64,000 bases of DNA from Symbiodinium natans. Its lineage: Eukaryota > Sar > Dinophyceae > Suessiales > Symbiodiniaceae. Shown here in pieces: positions 17,866 to 29,640 of this stretch (positions are counted from its first letter, which is position 1; every line of letters begins with the position of its first letter). The notes beneath the pieces were generated by a model, which worked only from the letters and a program-made list of their open reading frames with translations, searched no databases and had not been told where the DNA came from. The position numbers and the translations under genes were made by a program. The stretch lies in NCBI GenBank assembly GCA_905221605.1, contig CAJNDS010002679.1, positions 120,001 through 184,000 on the forward strand. Direction: 5' to 3'.

Positions 17866-20800
17866 GAACAAGCTGTCCCAGCGAGCCAGGAGGCGAGCAT
17901 CATGAGCATCAGCTGGGTACCGTTCTCGCCACACGGCCCCCGAAGCCCCGGACGCTTGCAGAACAAACTGCCCGAGTGATTGGGGCGATTTGACGAGCCC
18001 GGAGGCGAGCATCATGAGCATCAGCTGGGTACCGTTCTCGCCACACGGCCCCCGAAGCCCCGGACGCTTGCAGAACAAGCTGCCCGAGTGATTGGGGCGA
18101 TTTGACGAGCCATGAGGCGAGCATCATGAGCATCAGCTGGGTACCGTTCTCGCCACACGGCCCCCGAAGCCCCGGACGCTTGCAGAACAAACTGCCCGAG
18201 TGATTGGGGCGATTTGACGAGCCCGGAGGCGAGCATCATGAGCATCAGCTGGGTACCGTTCTCGCCACACGGCCCCCGAAGCCCGGGACGCTTGCCGAAC
18301 AAACTGCCCGAGTGATTGGGGCGATTTGACGCGCCCGGAGGCGAGCATCATGAGCATCAGCTGGGTACCGTTCTCGCCACACGGCCCCCGAAGCCCTGGA
18401 CGCTTGCAGCAAACTGCCCGAGTGATTGGGGCGATTTGACGACGAGCATCATGAGCATCAGCTGGGTACCGTTCTCGCCACACGCCCCCCGAAGCCCCGG
18501 ACGCTTGCAGAACAAACTGCCCGAGTGATTGGGGCGATTTGACGAGCCCGGAGGCGAGCATCATGAGCATCCGCTGGGTACCGTTCTCGCCACACGGCCC
18601 CCGAAGCCCCGGACGCTTGCCGAACAAACTGCCCAAGTGATTGGGGCGATTTGACGAGCCCGGAGGCGAGCATCATGAGCATCAGCTGGGTACCGTTCTC
18701 GCCACACGGCCCCCGAAGCCCCGGACGCTTGCAGAACAAACTGGTCGAGTGATTGGGGCGATTTGACGAGCCCGGAGGCGAGCATCATGAGCATCAGCTG
18801 GGTACCGTTCTCACCACACGGCCCCCGAAGCCCCGGACGCTTGCAGAACAAACTGCCCGAGTGATTGGGGCGATTTGACGACCCCGGAGGCGAGCATCAT
18901 GAGCATCAGCTGGGTACCGTTCTCGCCACAGGGGGCGAGATTGGGGCGATTTGACGAGCACGGAGGCGAGCATCATGAGCATCAGCTGGGTACCGTTCTC
19001 GCCACACACGGCCCCCGAAGCCCCGGACGCTTGCAGAACAAACTGCCCGAGTGTTTGGGGCGATTTGACGAGCCCGGAGGCGAGCATCATGAGCATCAGC
19101 TGGGTACCGTTCTCGCCACACGGCCCCCGAAGCCCCGGACGCTTGCAGAACAAACTGCCCGAGTGATTGGGGCGATTTGACGAGCCCGGAGGCGAGCATC
19201 ATGAGCATCAGCTGGGTACCGTTCTCGCCACACGGCCCCGAAGCCCCGGACGCTTGCAGAACAAACTGCCCGAGTGATTGGGGCGATCTGACGAGCCCGG
19301 AGGCGAGCATCATGAGCATCAGCTGGGTACCACTCTCGCCACACGGCCCCCGAAGCCCCGGACGCTTGCAGAACAAACTGCTCGAGTGATTGGGGCGATT
19401 TGACGAGCCCGGAGGCGAGCATCATGAGCATCAGCTGGGTACCGTTCTCGCCACACGCCCCCCGAAGCCCCGGACGCTTGCAGAACAAACTGCCCGAGTG
19501 ATTGGGGCGATTTGACGAGCCCGGAGGCGAGCATCATAAGCATCAGCTGGGTACCGTTCTCGCCACATGGCCCCCGAAGCCCCGGACGCTTGCAGAACAA
19601 ACTGCCCGAGTGATTGGGGCGATTTGACGAGCCCGGAGGCGAGCATCGTAAGCATCAGCTGGGTACCGTTGTCGCCACACGGCCCCCGAAGCCCCGGACG
19701 CTTGCAGAACAAACTGCCCGAGTGATTGGGGCGATTTGACGAGCCCGGAGGCGAGCATCATGAGCATCAGCTGGATACCGTTCGCGCCACACGGCCCCCC
19801 GAAGCCCCGGACGCTTGCAGAACAAACTGCCCGAGCGATTGGGGCGATTTGACGAGCCCGGAGGCGAGCATCATGAGCGTGCAGAACAAACTGTCCGAGT
19901 GATTGGGGCGATTTGACGAGCTAGGAGGCGAGCATCATGAGCATCAGCTGGGTACCGTTCTCGCCACACAGCCCCCGAAGCCCCGGACGCTTGCAAAACA
20001 GACTGCCCGAGTGATTGGGGTGATTTGACAAGCCAGGAAGCGAGCATCATGAGCATCAGCTGGGTACCGTCCTCGCCACACGGCCCCCGAAGCCCCGGAC
20101 GCTTGCAGAACAACCTGCCCGAGCGATTGGGGCGATTTGACGAGCCAGCACACGATCATCATGAGCATCAGCTGGGTACCGTTCTCGCCACACGGCCCCC
20201 GAAGCCCCGCTTGCAGAACAAACTGCCCGAGAGATTGGGGCGATTTGACGAGCCAGGAGGCGAGCATCATGAGCATCAGCTGGGTACCGTTCTCGCCACA
20301 CGGCCCCCGAAGCCCCGGACGCTTGCAGAACAAGCTGCCCGAGTGATTGGGGCTGACGAGCCAGGAGGCGAGCATCATGAGCATCAGCTGTGTACCGTTC
20401 TCGCCACACGGCCCCCGAAGCCCCGGACGCTTGCAGAACAAACTGCCCGAGTGATTGGGGCGATTTGACGAGCCTGCATCATGAGCATCAGCTGGGTACC
20501 GTTCTCGCCACACGGCCCCCGAAGCCCCGGACGCTTGCAGAACAAACTGCCCCAGTGATTGGGGCGATTTGTCGAGCCAGGAGGCGAGCATCATGAGCAT
20601 CAGCTGGGTACCGTTCTCGCCACACGGCCCCCGAAGCCCCGGACGCTTGCAGAACAAACTGCCCGAGTGATTGGGGCGATTTGACGAGCCAGGAGGCGAG
20701 CATCATGAGCATCAGCGGGGTACCGTTCTCACCACACGGCCCCCGAAGCCCCGGACGCTTGCAGAACAAACTGCCCGAGTGATTGGGGCGATTTGTTGAG

Positions 20801-20990
20801 CCCGGAGGCGAGCATCATGAGCATCAGCTGGGTACCGTTCTCGCCACACGGCCCCCGAAGCCCCAGACGCTTGCAAAACAAACTGCCCGAGTGATTGGGG
20901 CGATTTGACGAGCCCGGAGGCGAGCGTCATGAGCATCAGCTGGGTACCGTTCTCGCCACACGGCCCCCGAAGCCCCGGACGCTTGCAGAG
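17866..20990. repeat. Satellite array, 112-bp unit, about 28 copies
   Basis: A tandem array whose unit begins near GAGGCGAGCATCATGAGCAT, contains GGTACC, and ends ATTGGGGCGATTTGACGAGC. Most copies are exactly 112 bp and over 95 percent alike by eye. Shortened copies occur near 18405-18445, 18925-18955, 19875-19890, 20205, 20350 and 20475. Two subtypes differ at the junction: GAGCCCGGAGG in most copies, and GAGCCAGGAGG clustered at about 19920-20700 and again at the array start. As 112 is one more than a multiple of three, the reading frame rotates each copy, giving long spurious frames on both strands. Confidence 0.95.
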
Positions 20991-21682
20991 TGATGGGCAA
21001 GCAAGATGTTCGGAAAAAACAAAAGCAAGAAGGAGCTAGCTCAGTCTACATCTCTTTGCAGGCGCTCATGCAGCTGCAGCTTGGCTTGTCGGACTGCAGA
21101 AGCTAAATAAAACTGACGCTGAAGATCACGCGAAGCTGAGCGACCTGCTTCCCAGAACTAAGCGGTGCCCCAACGCAAGACCCGAGACAGCAGCACCTGC
21201 TGCTGCACGCTGCGGCGATCTGGTACCTGCCAACCAAGCAGAGGTTCCCCAAGCCTCTGCCCCAAACAGTCTGGTCCAGGGCTCTAGGGCTTAACCTTGC
21301 GACCATCAAGTGCGAAACCCCCAAACCCAACCAGAATTCACAGAAGTTGACCCAAAGCACACCTCTTTGAAAACCATGTCACAGATCAAAACCCAACGCC
21401 CCTCCTAAACCCCCCCCCTTCAAAATCATCTCCCAACAGAGAAACCCAAGCCTGAGACCGAATCCCGGACCCCGAATCCGAAACCATCGCGGCGGGCTGC
21501 TCTACCTTGTGATAAAGATTGTCTCGGAATGACACCCTGATTTAGAACCACCAGGTTCTGAGGCAGGTCACCATGTCGGAGGACCAGGAGAATCCTTGGC
21601 TTTGGGGGTGGCTTGGATCTTGGGGCATTCCTGGGAACTTGGGGTTGGGGGTTTCGGGTTTTGGGATAGGGGCTTCTCCCTG

Positions 21683-21745
21683 TGTCTCTGTCTCTCGCTC
21701 TCTCTCTCTCTCTGTGCTCTCTCTCGCTCTCTCTCCCTCTCGCGC
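21683..21745. repeat. (TC)n microsatellite
   Basis: Imperfect TCTC tract with TCGC interruptions. Confidence 0.85.
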
Positions 21746-22451
21746 TGTCACTGCTCAATGGTCTAATTCATGTACTGTCTTCATTTATCATTAAATGTGC
21801 CAGCGAAAATAGAAAATAAGTAAGTTAGCTCAGGGAAAAAAATTCTTAATAGGCGAACGCAGTAAATGAATGAATAAGTGCTCGTAAACCTAGCTGTCAA
21901 GTAAACTCGTTCACATCTTAATTGTATTCATGCGCTCTCTGGTTTGCTTCTCACGCAATGCCTTTCTACATCCTGCAACAATCGGCAAGTCCTTCGCAAA
22001 AAGCTTCCCTCAAAACGCCGAATGGTCTACGGCTTAAGGCTTTGCGCCCTCAGCACGCGAAGGCGAGGCGCGCGGTGACCGCATCCCAAATGCGTCAGAA
22101 GGAGTGGCTTCCTGGTGGTCCAGTCGGAGCGGTTGCTAAGGTTTCCTGAGGGGAGGAGTAGGGTTGGGCTGTAGGTTTACATTTCCACCCAAGGATTGTG
22201 CTGCGGTGTGCGCTGGCCTGCCCGGGCTATTGCCACAGTCGGGTTTAGGGCTTGACTTTGTGCTTTGAAGATTGGAATGGCACTTGATCTTAACCACAAC
22301 CTTGTGCTGTAGCCTGCTGCGAGACACGGAAACTAAACTGGGAAAGCAGAAGTACCTGTTTTGGATTTGTGCTGTGGACCTTCAGGGGCTTCCTTCGGGG
22401 GTTGTGGCACCTTTTCGGGCTCTGGTGCCACTTTCAAACCTTTTTTCCTAG

Positions 22452-22528
22452 GCTGCACTGCGCTGCGCCGGGGCTGTCGTGCCCGGCAAGCTTGCCGCTA
22501 CAGGCCACAGAGCCCACAGCTCGCTTTG
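22452..22528 (+). CDS. Candidate 77-base exon, strand tentative
   Basis: Preceded by TTTTTTCCTAG and followed directly by GTTTAGGG, the intron start seen elsewhere. GC-rich and open in all plus frames (for example AALRCAGAVVPGKLAATG). No family. It may equally be read on the minus strand. Confidence 0.3.
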
Positions 22529-22916
22529 GTTTAGGGTTCAGGGTTGAGGGTTCAGAGACTGGGATTTAGGATTGAAGAAGTTCGAAATGGAAGAGGCGTT
22601 CGTCGTTGCCTGGGCCTCGCACTCGCTGGGGCCCTTTATGTAGACTTCTCGTTGTTCCGATTCGGGGGGTTTACTGTTTTGATCCGGGTTCTAAGTTGCG
22701 TTTTGTCTTAGCGTCTAAGTCTTCCAAGCAATGGGCTTCTTTCGTGCTCCGGCCCGAGAAACCTCGGGGCAAAAATGTTCTGTCCAAGAGAGGTCTAGGA
22801 GCTTAGGGTTTTGGGGGTTACAAGTAGGGTAACTGTATTTGCAAGTTGGTCCAACCCTGCGTATAAACCCAAAAAACCCTATTGCCCTAAAACACTAGAC
22901 GCCCTAGCAACCCTAG

Positions 22917-23212
22917 CAACTCTAAAGCCCTAAACCCTAAAGCCCCAGCAACCCCAACCATCCCTAAACCCTCAACCCTCAACCCTAAACCCTAAACCCT
23001 AAACCCTAAACCCTAGTGACCCTGAAGCCCTAAAAGCCGGCAAGCCGAAGCCATGCCTCGCCAGCGTTGCTCGGGGTGTTCGGTGGCACATGGGCCCTGG
23101 GGTTCGCTTTTGGCAGTTTAGGGTTTCGGGTTTAGGGTTTAGGGTTTAGGGTTTGGGGTTTGGGGTTTAGGGTTTAGGGTTTGGGGTTTAGGGTTTAAGG
23201 TTTAGGGTTTAG
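22917..23212. repeat. Opposed telomere-like tracts around an exon-like island
   Basis: CCCTAAA-type repeats (to about 23015, five perfect units at 22983-23014) are followed by about 100 bases of non-repetitive GC-rich DNA (about 23030-23117). Then come TTTAGGG/TTTGGGG repeats to 23212. The arrangement C-rich, island, G-rich is the general pattern around exons in this window. Confidence 0.8.
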
Positions 23213-23539
23213 GGCCCCAAGGATTTGGAGCTTCAAGCGGGCATAGGAGTCATGGGATTTAGAGTCGTCCAGTGGGAAAAAGCTGCCCCGACAGCTGCAA
23301 ACTGCGAAGAGGCGAACGGGATCGCTAAAACCTTGAACCCGAAAACGTGAGACTGAGTCTTCTAGGGTTCGGGGCCCCGAGAAGCTGTAAAGTTCAGGGC
23401 TCAAAGCCCTCGAAGACTCTAAACCCCTAAACACCCCTCGGCCCCTGAACACCTAAGCTCCTTAGATCAAGTTGCCAGTACAAAAGAAAGTATGCTGTTA
23501 ACTATATGTCCCTGTTACGGGAACTGAAATTTAAAGTTC

Positions 23540-23637
23540 CTTAGCAGCAAGCTCAGTCCAGTCTTCCGCCAAGCCGCATGCGCTTGCGGGGAACGCCGCC
23601 AAGAACTGGAAACGGGCCTTGAGCTCCTCCCATGGAC
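23540..23637 (-). CDS. Candidate 98-base exon with GA donor
   Basis: After acceptor CTGAACAG the minus strand reads PWEELKARFQFLAAFPASAC then GLAEDWTELAAK with G/C-rich third positions, ending at AAG followed by GAACTT (a GA-type donor). No family recognised. Confidence 0.6.
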
Positions 23638-24485
23638 CTGTTCAGGGTCCAGGATTTGGGGCTGAAAGTTTCGGTTTTAGGGTTTAGGGTTTAGGATTTG
23701 GGGCTGAAGGTTTAGGGTTTGGGCAGGTTTCTGGCGTTGGGCGGCGAATCTCTCTTGGGAACTTAGCAAATATTCTGGGCGTATGAAGCTTCTTGGCTGG
23801 AGTCCTGGCATGTCTCAAGGTCCTGATGGCGCAGCAGCACTTAAGCCCCCAGCTGTAGGCCCTGCAACTTGTCTGCACCCACCTGTTCACGGGCAGATAT
23901 GCATTCTGGGATTTTGGGTTCAAGCGGGTGGCGTTGGACATCGGTGGACATGCAAGCAAAACAAGAGGCAGCTGAGAATCCGTATTCCAAAGCCGGCTCA
24001 CATCCCTACTTGGAGGTTCACGGTAGCTATGACTGGTGATATAGGTACAAGAAAGGTAAATCAACGTGTAACTAGTTACAACTAGAGCACTTGTTACCCT
24101 GCCCATAAACCTTCAAGAAGACCTTGCGAGGCGGGTGCTTTCTTGGAGTGTCCACACAGCGAGAGTATATTCCTTAGTCGCGCTAAGTTCCACAAACCCC
24201 AAAACCCCCTTTAAACCCTAAACCCTGGCCTGCAAGGCAGATAATAATGCAGGCCGACCTCCCCCAGGCCCACATCTTAACGCTATGAGGACCAGGCCGT
24301 AGGTGAAGTTGTGGGGCTGCCGATATCCGTTGCCGGCGAGGGCGGGGGCGTGAAGGCCTCACACGGGGTATTTGGGTTGAGGGGCTCACGGGTGTCGAGT
24401 CCTAATCTCAGGAAGATATGAGACATAGCAAGTCTTTGGTTCTGAGGGAGCTAGGCTTTGACAGCATGTTGTGCTTTGTTTGTTT

Positions 24486-24515
24486 GTCTTTTTTTTTTTG
24501 GGGGGGGGGGGGGGG
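24486..24515. repeat. T-run joined to G-run
   Basis: About 12 T followed by about 17 G. Confidence 0.9.
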
Positions 24516-25720
24516 TCTGCATTGGGGAAGGGACCCGTAGTGTCCAGCCACCCCCATGTGTGTGGCCAAATACTCTAACCAAATGAATGCGCCAGACCCC
24601 AGCCCTCCACAGAAGCCGAGGCCACGGCGATGGAGCTCATGGTTCCCCTTTGCAGGGTTTCGGCTTTAGTGGTGAACGGAAGATGAGGCGGTTCAGAGTT
24701 TGGGGCTTAGTCAGGACTAGCTGTTAGACTCGGGGCTTAACAGATTAGGGAGTATGGGGGGGCTTTAGACGTCCTCAAGCGTGCCAGAAACCTCTCAAGT
24801 CACAACCGCGCCTTCCTTCAGAACCCCCCGAAGAAAACAGAGCCTTGACCTGATGGGCTTAAACTTTGGATCGACAAAGGTCAGCTTCCAAGGGCCCAAA
24901 AGCCATTGCGGTGAGACAGCTGGGGTATCAAGGGTGAGAACGGTTTGCACCCCCTGGCGGAAGCCTGGCATTGGGAGAGATGCGACGGCGGCAGGCGCCC
25001 TGTCTAGAAGCGGGGGTTGGGACTCGGGGCTCGGAGCGCAATACTTAAGGTTCCTTAGGCTAGTTAGGGGTGTAGACTTTTGGGGCGGGCTGGGATGCCT
25101 GAAAACTCAGAGCACGTGCATCATTCTCAGGACCCTGAGCCCTGAAACTTTCAAAACCCCGAAACCTGAACCCCCCAAACCCGAAACTTCGACACCAAAT
25201 TCGGCCCCGGCCCTCAGCAAGCCGTCCGGACCCCAGATTCCGGCATGCTCCGCCTGTCCGCAGGCACAGGGTTGGGGGTTCAGCGTTTCTGGCTGAGGGC
25301 TCGCAGCTTCTGGGCTTGAGCTTGGGAGCTTCTACGAAGGCTTCCAAAACTGAGAGGTGCCTTCTTGAGGGGGGGATTTCTATCATAAGGAGCATCGTAG
25401 TGTACTTTGACATACATAATGGATACGGTATTTCGGGAAATAGCCACGGAGAGAGGGTTTAGGGTTCAGATTAAGGTACACAAATCGTGAGGGCATCTCG
25501 ATCCACATCCCAAACTGACCTCAAACTCTCAACCCTGAATTCCGAAACCCAAAACCCTCAGCCCGAAGTAAACCTTGAACCCCAGACTCCTAACCCTAAA
25601 CAGTAACCCTAAACCCTAACCCAACCCTACGCCCCAAACCCCGTTCCCCGCCGCCTTCTCCACCTCACTGGGCGAGGGGCTGCGCGTCGGCTGTAGGGCC
25701 GAGCAGCTCCTACAGGGCTT

Positions 25721-25840
25721 CCATACTGGGAAGTTCAATGAATAGTCATAAGCAAGGTTACAAATACCCTTAAGAGCGTTCTAAGTATAGCTACCATAAT
25801 TATAACCTACTTTTTACTAGCCATGAACCTCTAAGTAGGG
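25721..25840. mobile_element. MITE-like inverted repeat, CTACTTGGAGG family
   Basis: The left end reads like CCATACTGGGAAGTTCA and the right end is the complement type TGAACCTCTAAGTAGGG, enclosing about 90 AT-rich bases. Related ends occur near 16750, 24004, 35248 and 37625. No coding capacity, so a non-autonomous element or a scar of one. Confidence 0.5.
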
Positions 25841-26064
25841 CCTGTTAGCAAGGGTGTGTTGAATCTTCCCCTTTTCATCATAGTAGGATCCTGGGTATCA
25901 TGTTTCACACCACCACGGCTGAGGCTCAGGATTCATGTGTTTAGGGTCAATGGCCGGTTTAGGTGTGAGGCTTATGTGCTTCGGGCATTTCAGGAACAGC
26001 TGTCTTGCTTGTTAAAGACTCGACCTCCTGCTCCTCACACTCCCCCCCAAGTGTTTGCGTCCAC

Positions 26065-26104
26065 AACCCTAAACCCTAAACCCTAAACCCTAAACCCTAG
26101 ACCC
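26065..26104. repeat. CCCTAAA telomere-like tract
   Basis: Five near-perfect tandem heptamers. Confidence 0.95.
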
Positions 26105-26159
26105 TGTAGACAAGGGTTGCATATGACAGGTATTAACTTTCAACAGCTTCTCTTGGGCT

Positions 26160-26400
26160 TACTCAAGGACTGAATCGGACGGTTCCCCGAGATGAAGAGG
26201 TAAGGATGCCAGAGCCCTGTGCAGATGGCAGCTTCTGAGGCCAGCGACTTATACTGGATCGAGTCTGGAAAGATCTTGATGTACCTCGCAGCAGACTTCT
26301 CCCTCCAAGGCCTACTACATGGAACCTTACAGAGGACTGCTCGCATTTCCAGCAGGACAGCCTGTAAGCATCGATGTCGTAGCCGTTGCTCCAGCACGTC
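26160..26400. other. Exon-like island, strand undecided
   Basis: Minus strand reads KSAARYIKIFPDSIQYKSLA then SEAAICTGLWHPYLFISGN; plus strand reads AYYMEPYRGLLAFPAGQPVS. Both are natural and both have possible acceptors. The minus strand fits the neighbours. Confidence 0.4.
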
Positions 26401-28056
26401 ACCTCGGGGGGTTAGGGCTCAAGGCTCCGGACTCTAGGGAAATCCGACGGCTCAACTCGAGGCTACTCCCTGACTGCTCTAAACCTATCTAAAGTCTAAA
26501 CCATGAAACTCTCTCCACATGTCCTGTCCCAGGGGCACGCCGATCCTTCTCCAGCGCCAGCGGGGAGGCGTTCGGGGAGCGCGGCGAGGCGTTCGGGGAG
26601 CGCGGGGAACGTGGGGAGCGCGGCGATCGGGGTGATGCCGAGCGTGGCGAGGCGGCGCTGCCTCTGAAGCTCGGAACGTCTTTTGGAGGTTCGGAGTTTG
26701 CAGCAGGAGCATGCTTACATATTCTTGAGGAAGAATTCATATGATATCGGCTGGGTAATCATCCTTGTCTATGATGCGGCCACCATGAGAGAGAAATCAT
26801 CCTGATTCCCCTGCAAACCAAACCCCTAAACCCCCCCAAAACCGTGAACCCCAACAGCCGGACCTGGCATCGCCCAAGGCGGCAAAGACACCTCGGGCGT
26901 TCTCGGTGTCTGGGGCTTAGGGAGATGTAGGTCCTTGGAGCAGAATGCCCCTCAAAAATCGGTCATGTTCTATAAAGTCAAGATCGTGTTCTGGGCAGGA
27001 ACGGAAGAATGTGGATTGTGGGGTTTGATACCCTGAGGCGAACTGGGCCGCACACGGTGCCATTGTCGTTGGACGGGCGCCTGCAGACAATCGGTTCAGG
27101 GTGTAGAGTTCGGGTCTCAGGCTTGGGAGCTTGAAAGGACAAGACCTGAAGATTTTGCAGAAAGGCTTCGAGCTGAGGGCTCGGTTCGGGGCTTACGGCT
27201 TAGGGGCATTTAGTGATCAGCGCCCAGGTTTCTTGGATTTAGGGTTTAACTTACAGCACAAAGGCAACTCCGACCCTGAACCCCGAGCTCTCAACCCCGA
27301 AGACGATACTAACAACAGCAATACATGCAGACCCATTTTCTTGCAATTATAACACCATTCCAACCTTTTTTGTTATCAGACAACACACTGTGCAATAAGA
27401 ATACGAATACAACAACTTGACAGTTTCAATGCAATCATGTGAGATGATGGGGGCATACCTTCTCCGCAGCGGTCGCCACTCCTGGCTCAAGAGCTGCGTC
27501 CACAAAAGAATGTCCGAAAAGCACGCGAAGGCTGGCTCTTGAAGCTTTCAGGGACTCCTGGGTCTTAAGGACTTCGGGCTTCAGGAGATGGCGTTTTAGG
27601 CTTGAGGCTTAGGGCTTGGGACCTGGCGTTTCCCCGAGGGTCAGGGGCAGCTGCTTTGTAGGGGCTGAGGGCTTGGTTGTGAACTGTATAGGGCTTCGGG
27701 GGGTCAGCACTTTGGAATGCAAGGGCTTCGGGCTTGCACAAGAATTGAAAACCCCCAAAAAAAACCTCCGGCATCACAGTGTGCTCCTTCTCCGGCGTCT
27801 CCGACAAGTCGCCGAATGGAGTCCTCGGTTTCTAATGGTACGAACCTTAGAACTCGTCTCCAGGCGACTTCGCTCCTAAGCCCCTAAGCAGAGGAGTCAT
27901 CAAAGCACACAGCAACCGCCTCGAACAAAAAAGTTGTGACATGCACGTGTTTGCATGTTTTTTGGCCAACACATTCATGGCGCACCTGCAGTTGCTGATC
28001 TGGGTGTGTTGTACGCGTGGCGACCTTGCAAACCCTCAACCCCAAACATAAGGTGC

Positions 28057-28127
28057 CTTCCGTGCCCAAATAATCCGCACTTCGAAGCGGTCCTCGGACT
28101 TGGACTTCTCACGCTTCCAGACCAGCC
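28057..28127 (-). CDS. Candidate 71-base exon
   Basis: After acceptor TTTTGTCAG reads LVWKREKSKSEDRFEVRIIW; ends at GGAAG before GCACC (GC donor). Charged and natural; family unknown. Confidence 0.55.
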
Positions 28128-28468
28128 CTGACAAAATTGCGTAGGGGCAAGGTCGGGGGGAGCTGAATAGGCTTTAGGGTCTAGGGTGGAGAGTCATAAG
28201 AGCTACTTCAGGTTGCAACTATAGTTTAGGGGCAGTGGGTTTGGGGTGGAGGCATCCAACCTCAAAAATGTCAAAGCCTACGACGTAACACCTGCTCTGA
28301 CCTAAACCCTCGCTTTCGGATCTACAGCTTAGGCTTCAGGGTTGACCTTGACCCAAAAACCCATCAAGCCTGTGCTGCAATGACCCCTCCTACGCCCCCA
28401 AACCCCCTTCTGCCGTAAACATACAGACAATCATCCCTTTCTTATCCTTATGAGGAAGAATACTTCTG

Positions 28469-28490
28469 CTTTTTTTTGTGGGGGGGGGGG
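28469..28490. repeat. T-run joined to G-run
   Basis: About ten T, GTG, then about ten G; the shortest of the four composites. Confidence 0.8.
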
Positions 28491-28811
28491 TTCTTAAGCA
28501 AGTAGTAGAAACCGGGCCTGACTCCGGGGAGACAGCGCGCCGCCCAGGTTGGGAGTGAATCCGGGCTCCTGGTACTTCACAAGGTCCAGGGGTTTGAAGT
28601 TTGGGGTCCGAGTAAAAGAGGTTTGGAGTCTTAGGGATACAAGGGGGTTTGGAGGTTTAGGAACTTGGGGTTTCGAGTCACGTGTCTGAAGTTTCGGGGC
28701 TGTAAAGTCTGGGGGCCTAGGGCCGTAGGATGTACAATGTAGGGCATCTTTCAGCTTGGCCAATCTGGCAAGCCAGGGCGGGGATGACTGCCACACACAT
28801 GTCCAATGTCA

Positions 28812-28878
28812 CCCCTAAACCCTAAACCCTAAACCCTAAACCCTAAACCCTAAATCCTAAACCCTAAACCCTAAACCC
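28812..28878. repeat. CCCTAAA telomere-like tract
   Basis: About nine tandem heptamers, one with a single change, ending directly at the 3' border of the exon at 28879-29033. Confidence 0.95.
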
Positions 28879-29033
28879 TTTTTGTCTAAAAGGAGCCGAG
28901 GCCTGGATCCTCTTCTTCCGCGTGCCCAGAAGCTTGTCGGCGGAATCCTCCAAGCGAGCACCAAACACACGCAGATTCTCCATGCAGCGAGCTGTGCTTG
29001 CAGGCGCCTCGTTCGAGAGGCCATTTTCCAGAC
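28879..29033 (-). CDS. Candidate 155-base exon
   Basis: Minus strand, acceptor CGCTACAG. The best frame reads LENGLSNEAPASTARCMENL then RVFGARLEDSADKLLGTRKK. The intron begins at once with GGTTTAGGG repeats. No family recognised. Confidence 0.55.
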
Positions 29034-29248
29034 CTGTAGCGCGACTTTTGCGGTATCACTTGGGTTTTTCAAGAAGCTCAAGGGCTATCTATGCACTACA
29101 AATCCATTCCCAAGCACCCCCCCCGCCCGATCCAGCTTGGACCTTGACTCCTCAACCGCCTGCACCAATGAGCCAAACCCTCCCCCCAAAACAAGGAAGA
29201 CTTCATTGAGAAATGATTCATCGAAAGCAAAGTAATGCTAAACCTCAC

Positions 29249-29356
29249 CTCCTCAAACCCCTGAGAGAGCAGGGCTTCTGGGAGCCCGGGCCCTTCGCCT
29301 GCGGCCAGCTTTTCCGCGCCGGGCGACTCGGGGCTTCGTCGGCCCAGGGGCCAGTC
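29249..29356 (-). CDS. Candidate 108-base exon, 36 codons
   Basis: Acceptor ACTCGAG, donor GTGAGG, phase 0 at both ends. Reads DWPLGRRSPESPGAEKLAAG then LPEALLSQGFEE, very GC-rich at third positions. Family unknown. Confidence 0.6.
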
Positions 29357-29577
29357 CTCGAGTTCTCGCGGTTTTAAGGTTGGGAAAGTTAGGTGTTTAG
29401 GGGTCAAGTTAAGGGTTTGGGGGGCTTTAGGGTCTTAGGGGTTTGGAGTTGGGGGCTTGAAGGCTTGGAGGGTGTCTTCTGCCGATTCTGGTCTGCCTGA
29501 ACCCTGAACCCTGAACACTTGAAGCCTTATACTTAAAACGTTGCAGCCTAAACGTGGAACCCTGGTCCCGAAGCCCC

Positions 29578-29640
29578 TGATTCCAGGCCCGAGGAGCGGC
29601 AGAATTGCTGCCGGGCGGTCTCTGCCAGGCGACTGGGCGC
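29578..29640 (-). CDS. Candidate 63-base exon, 21 codons
   Basis: Acceptor GGTTCAG. Reads APSRLAETARQQFCRSSGLE. Same strand and likely the same gene as the exon at 29249-29356. Confidence 0.5.

Noticed and set aside
17866-20990. Long minus-strand frames repeating CKRPGLRGPCGENGTQLMLM
   Set aside because: They are produced by the 112-bp satellite, whose period rotates the frame; no independent sign of coding.
22980-23212. True chromosome-end telomere
   Set aside because: Tracts are short, degenerate, in both orientations within 100 bases, and repeated across 40 kb between exons.
26485-26740. Arg/Pro/Ser-rich frames resembling an SR-type protein
   Set aside because: Arise from a local GCGGGGAGCGC direct repeat (about 26565-26640) between intron-like flanks.
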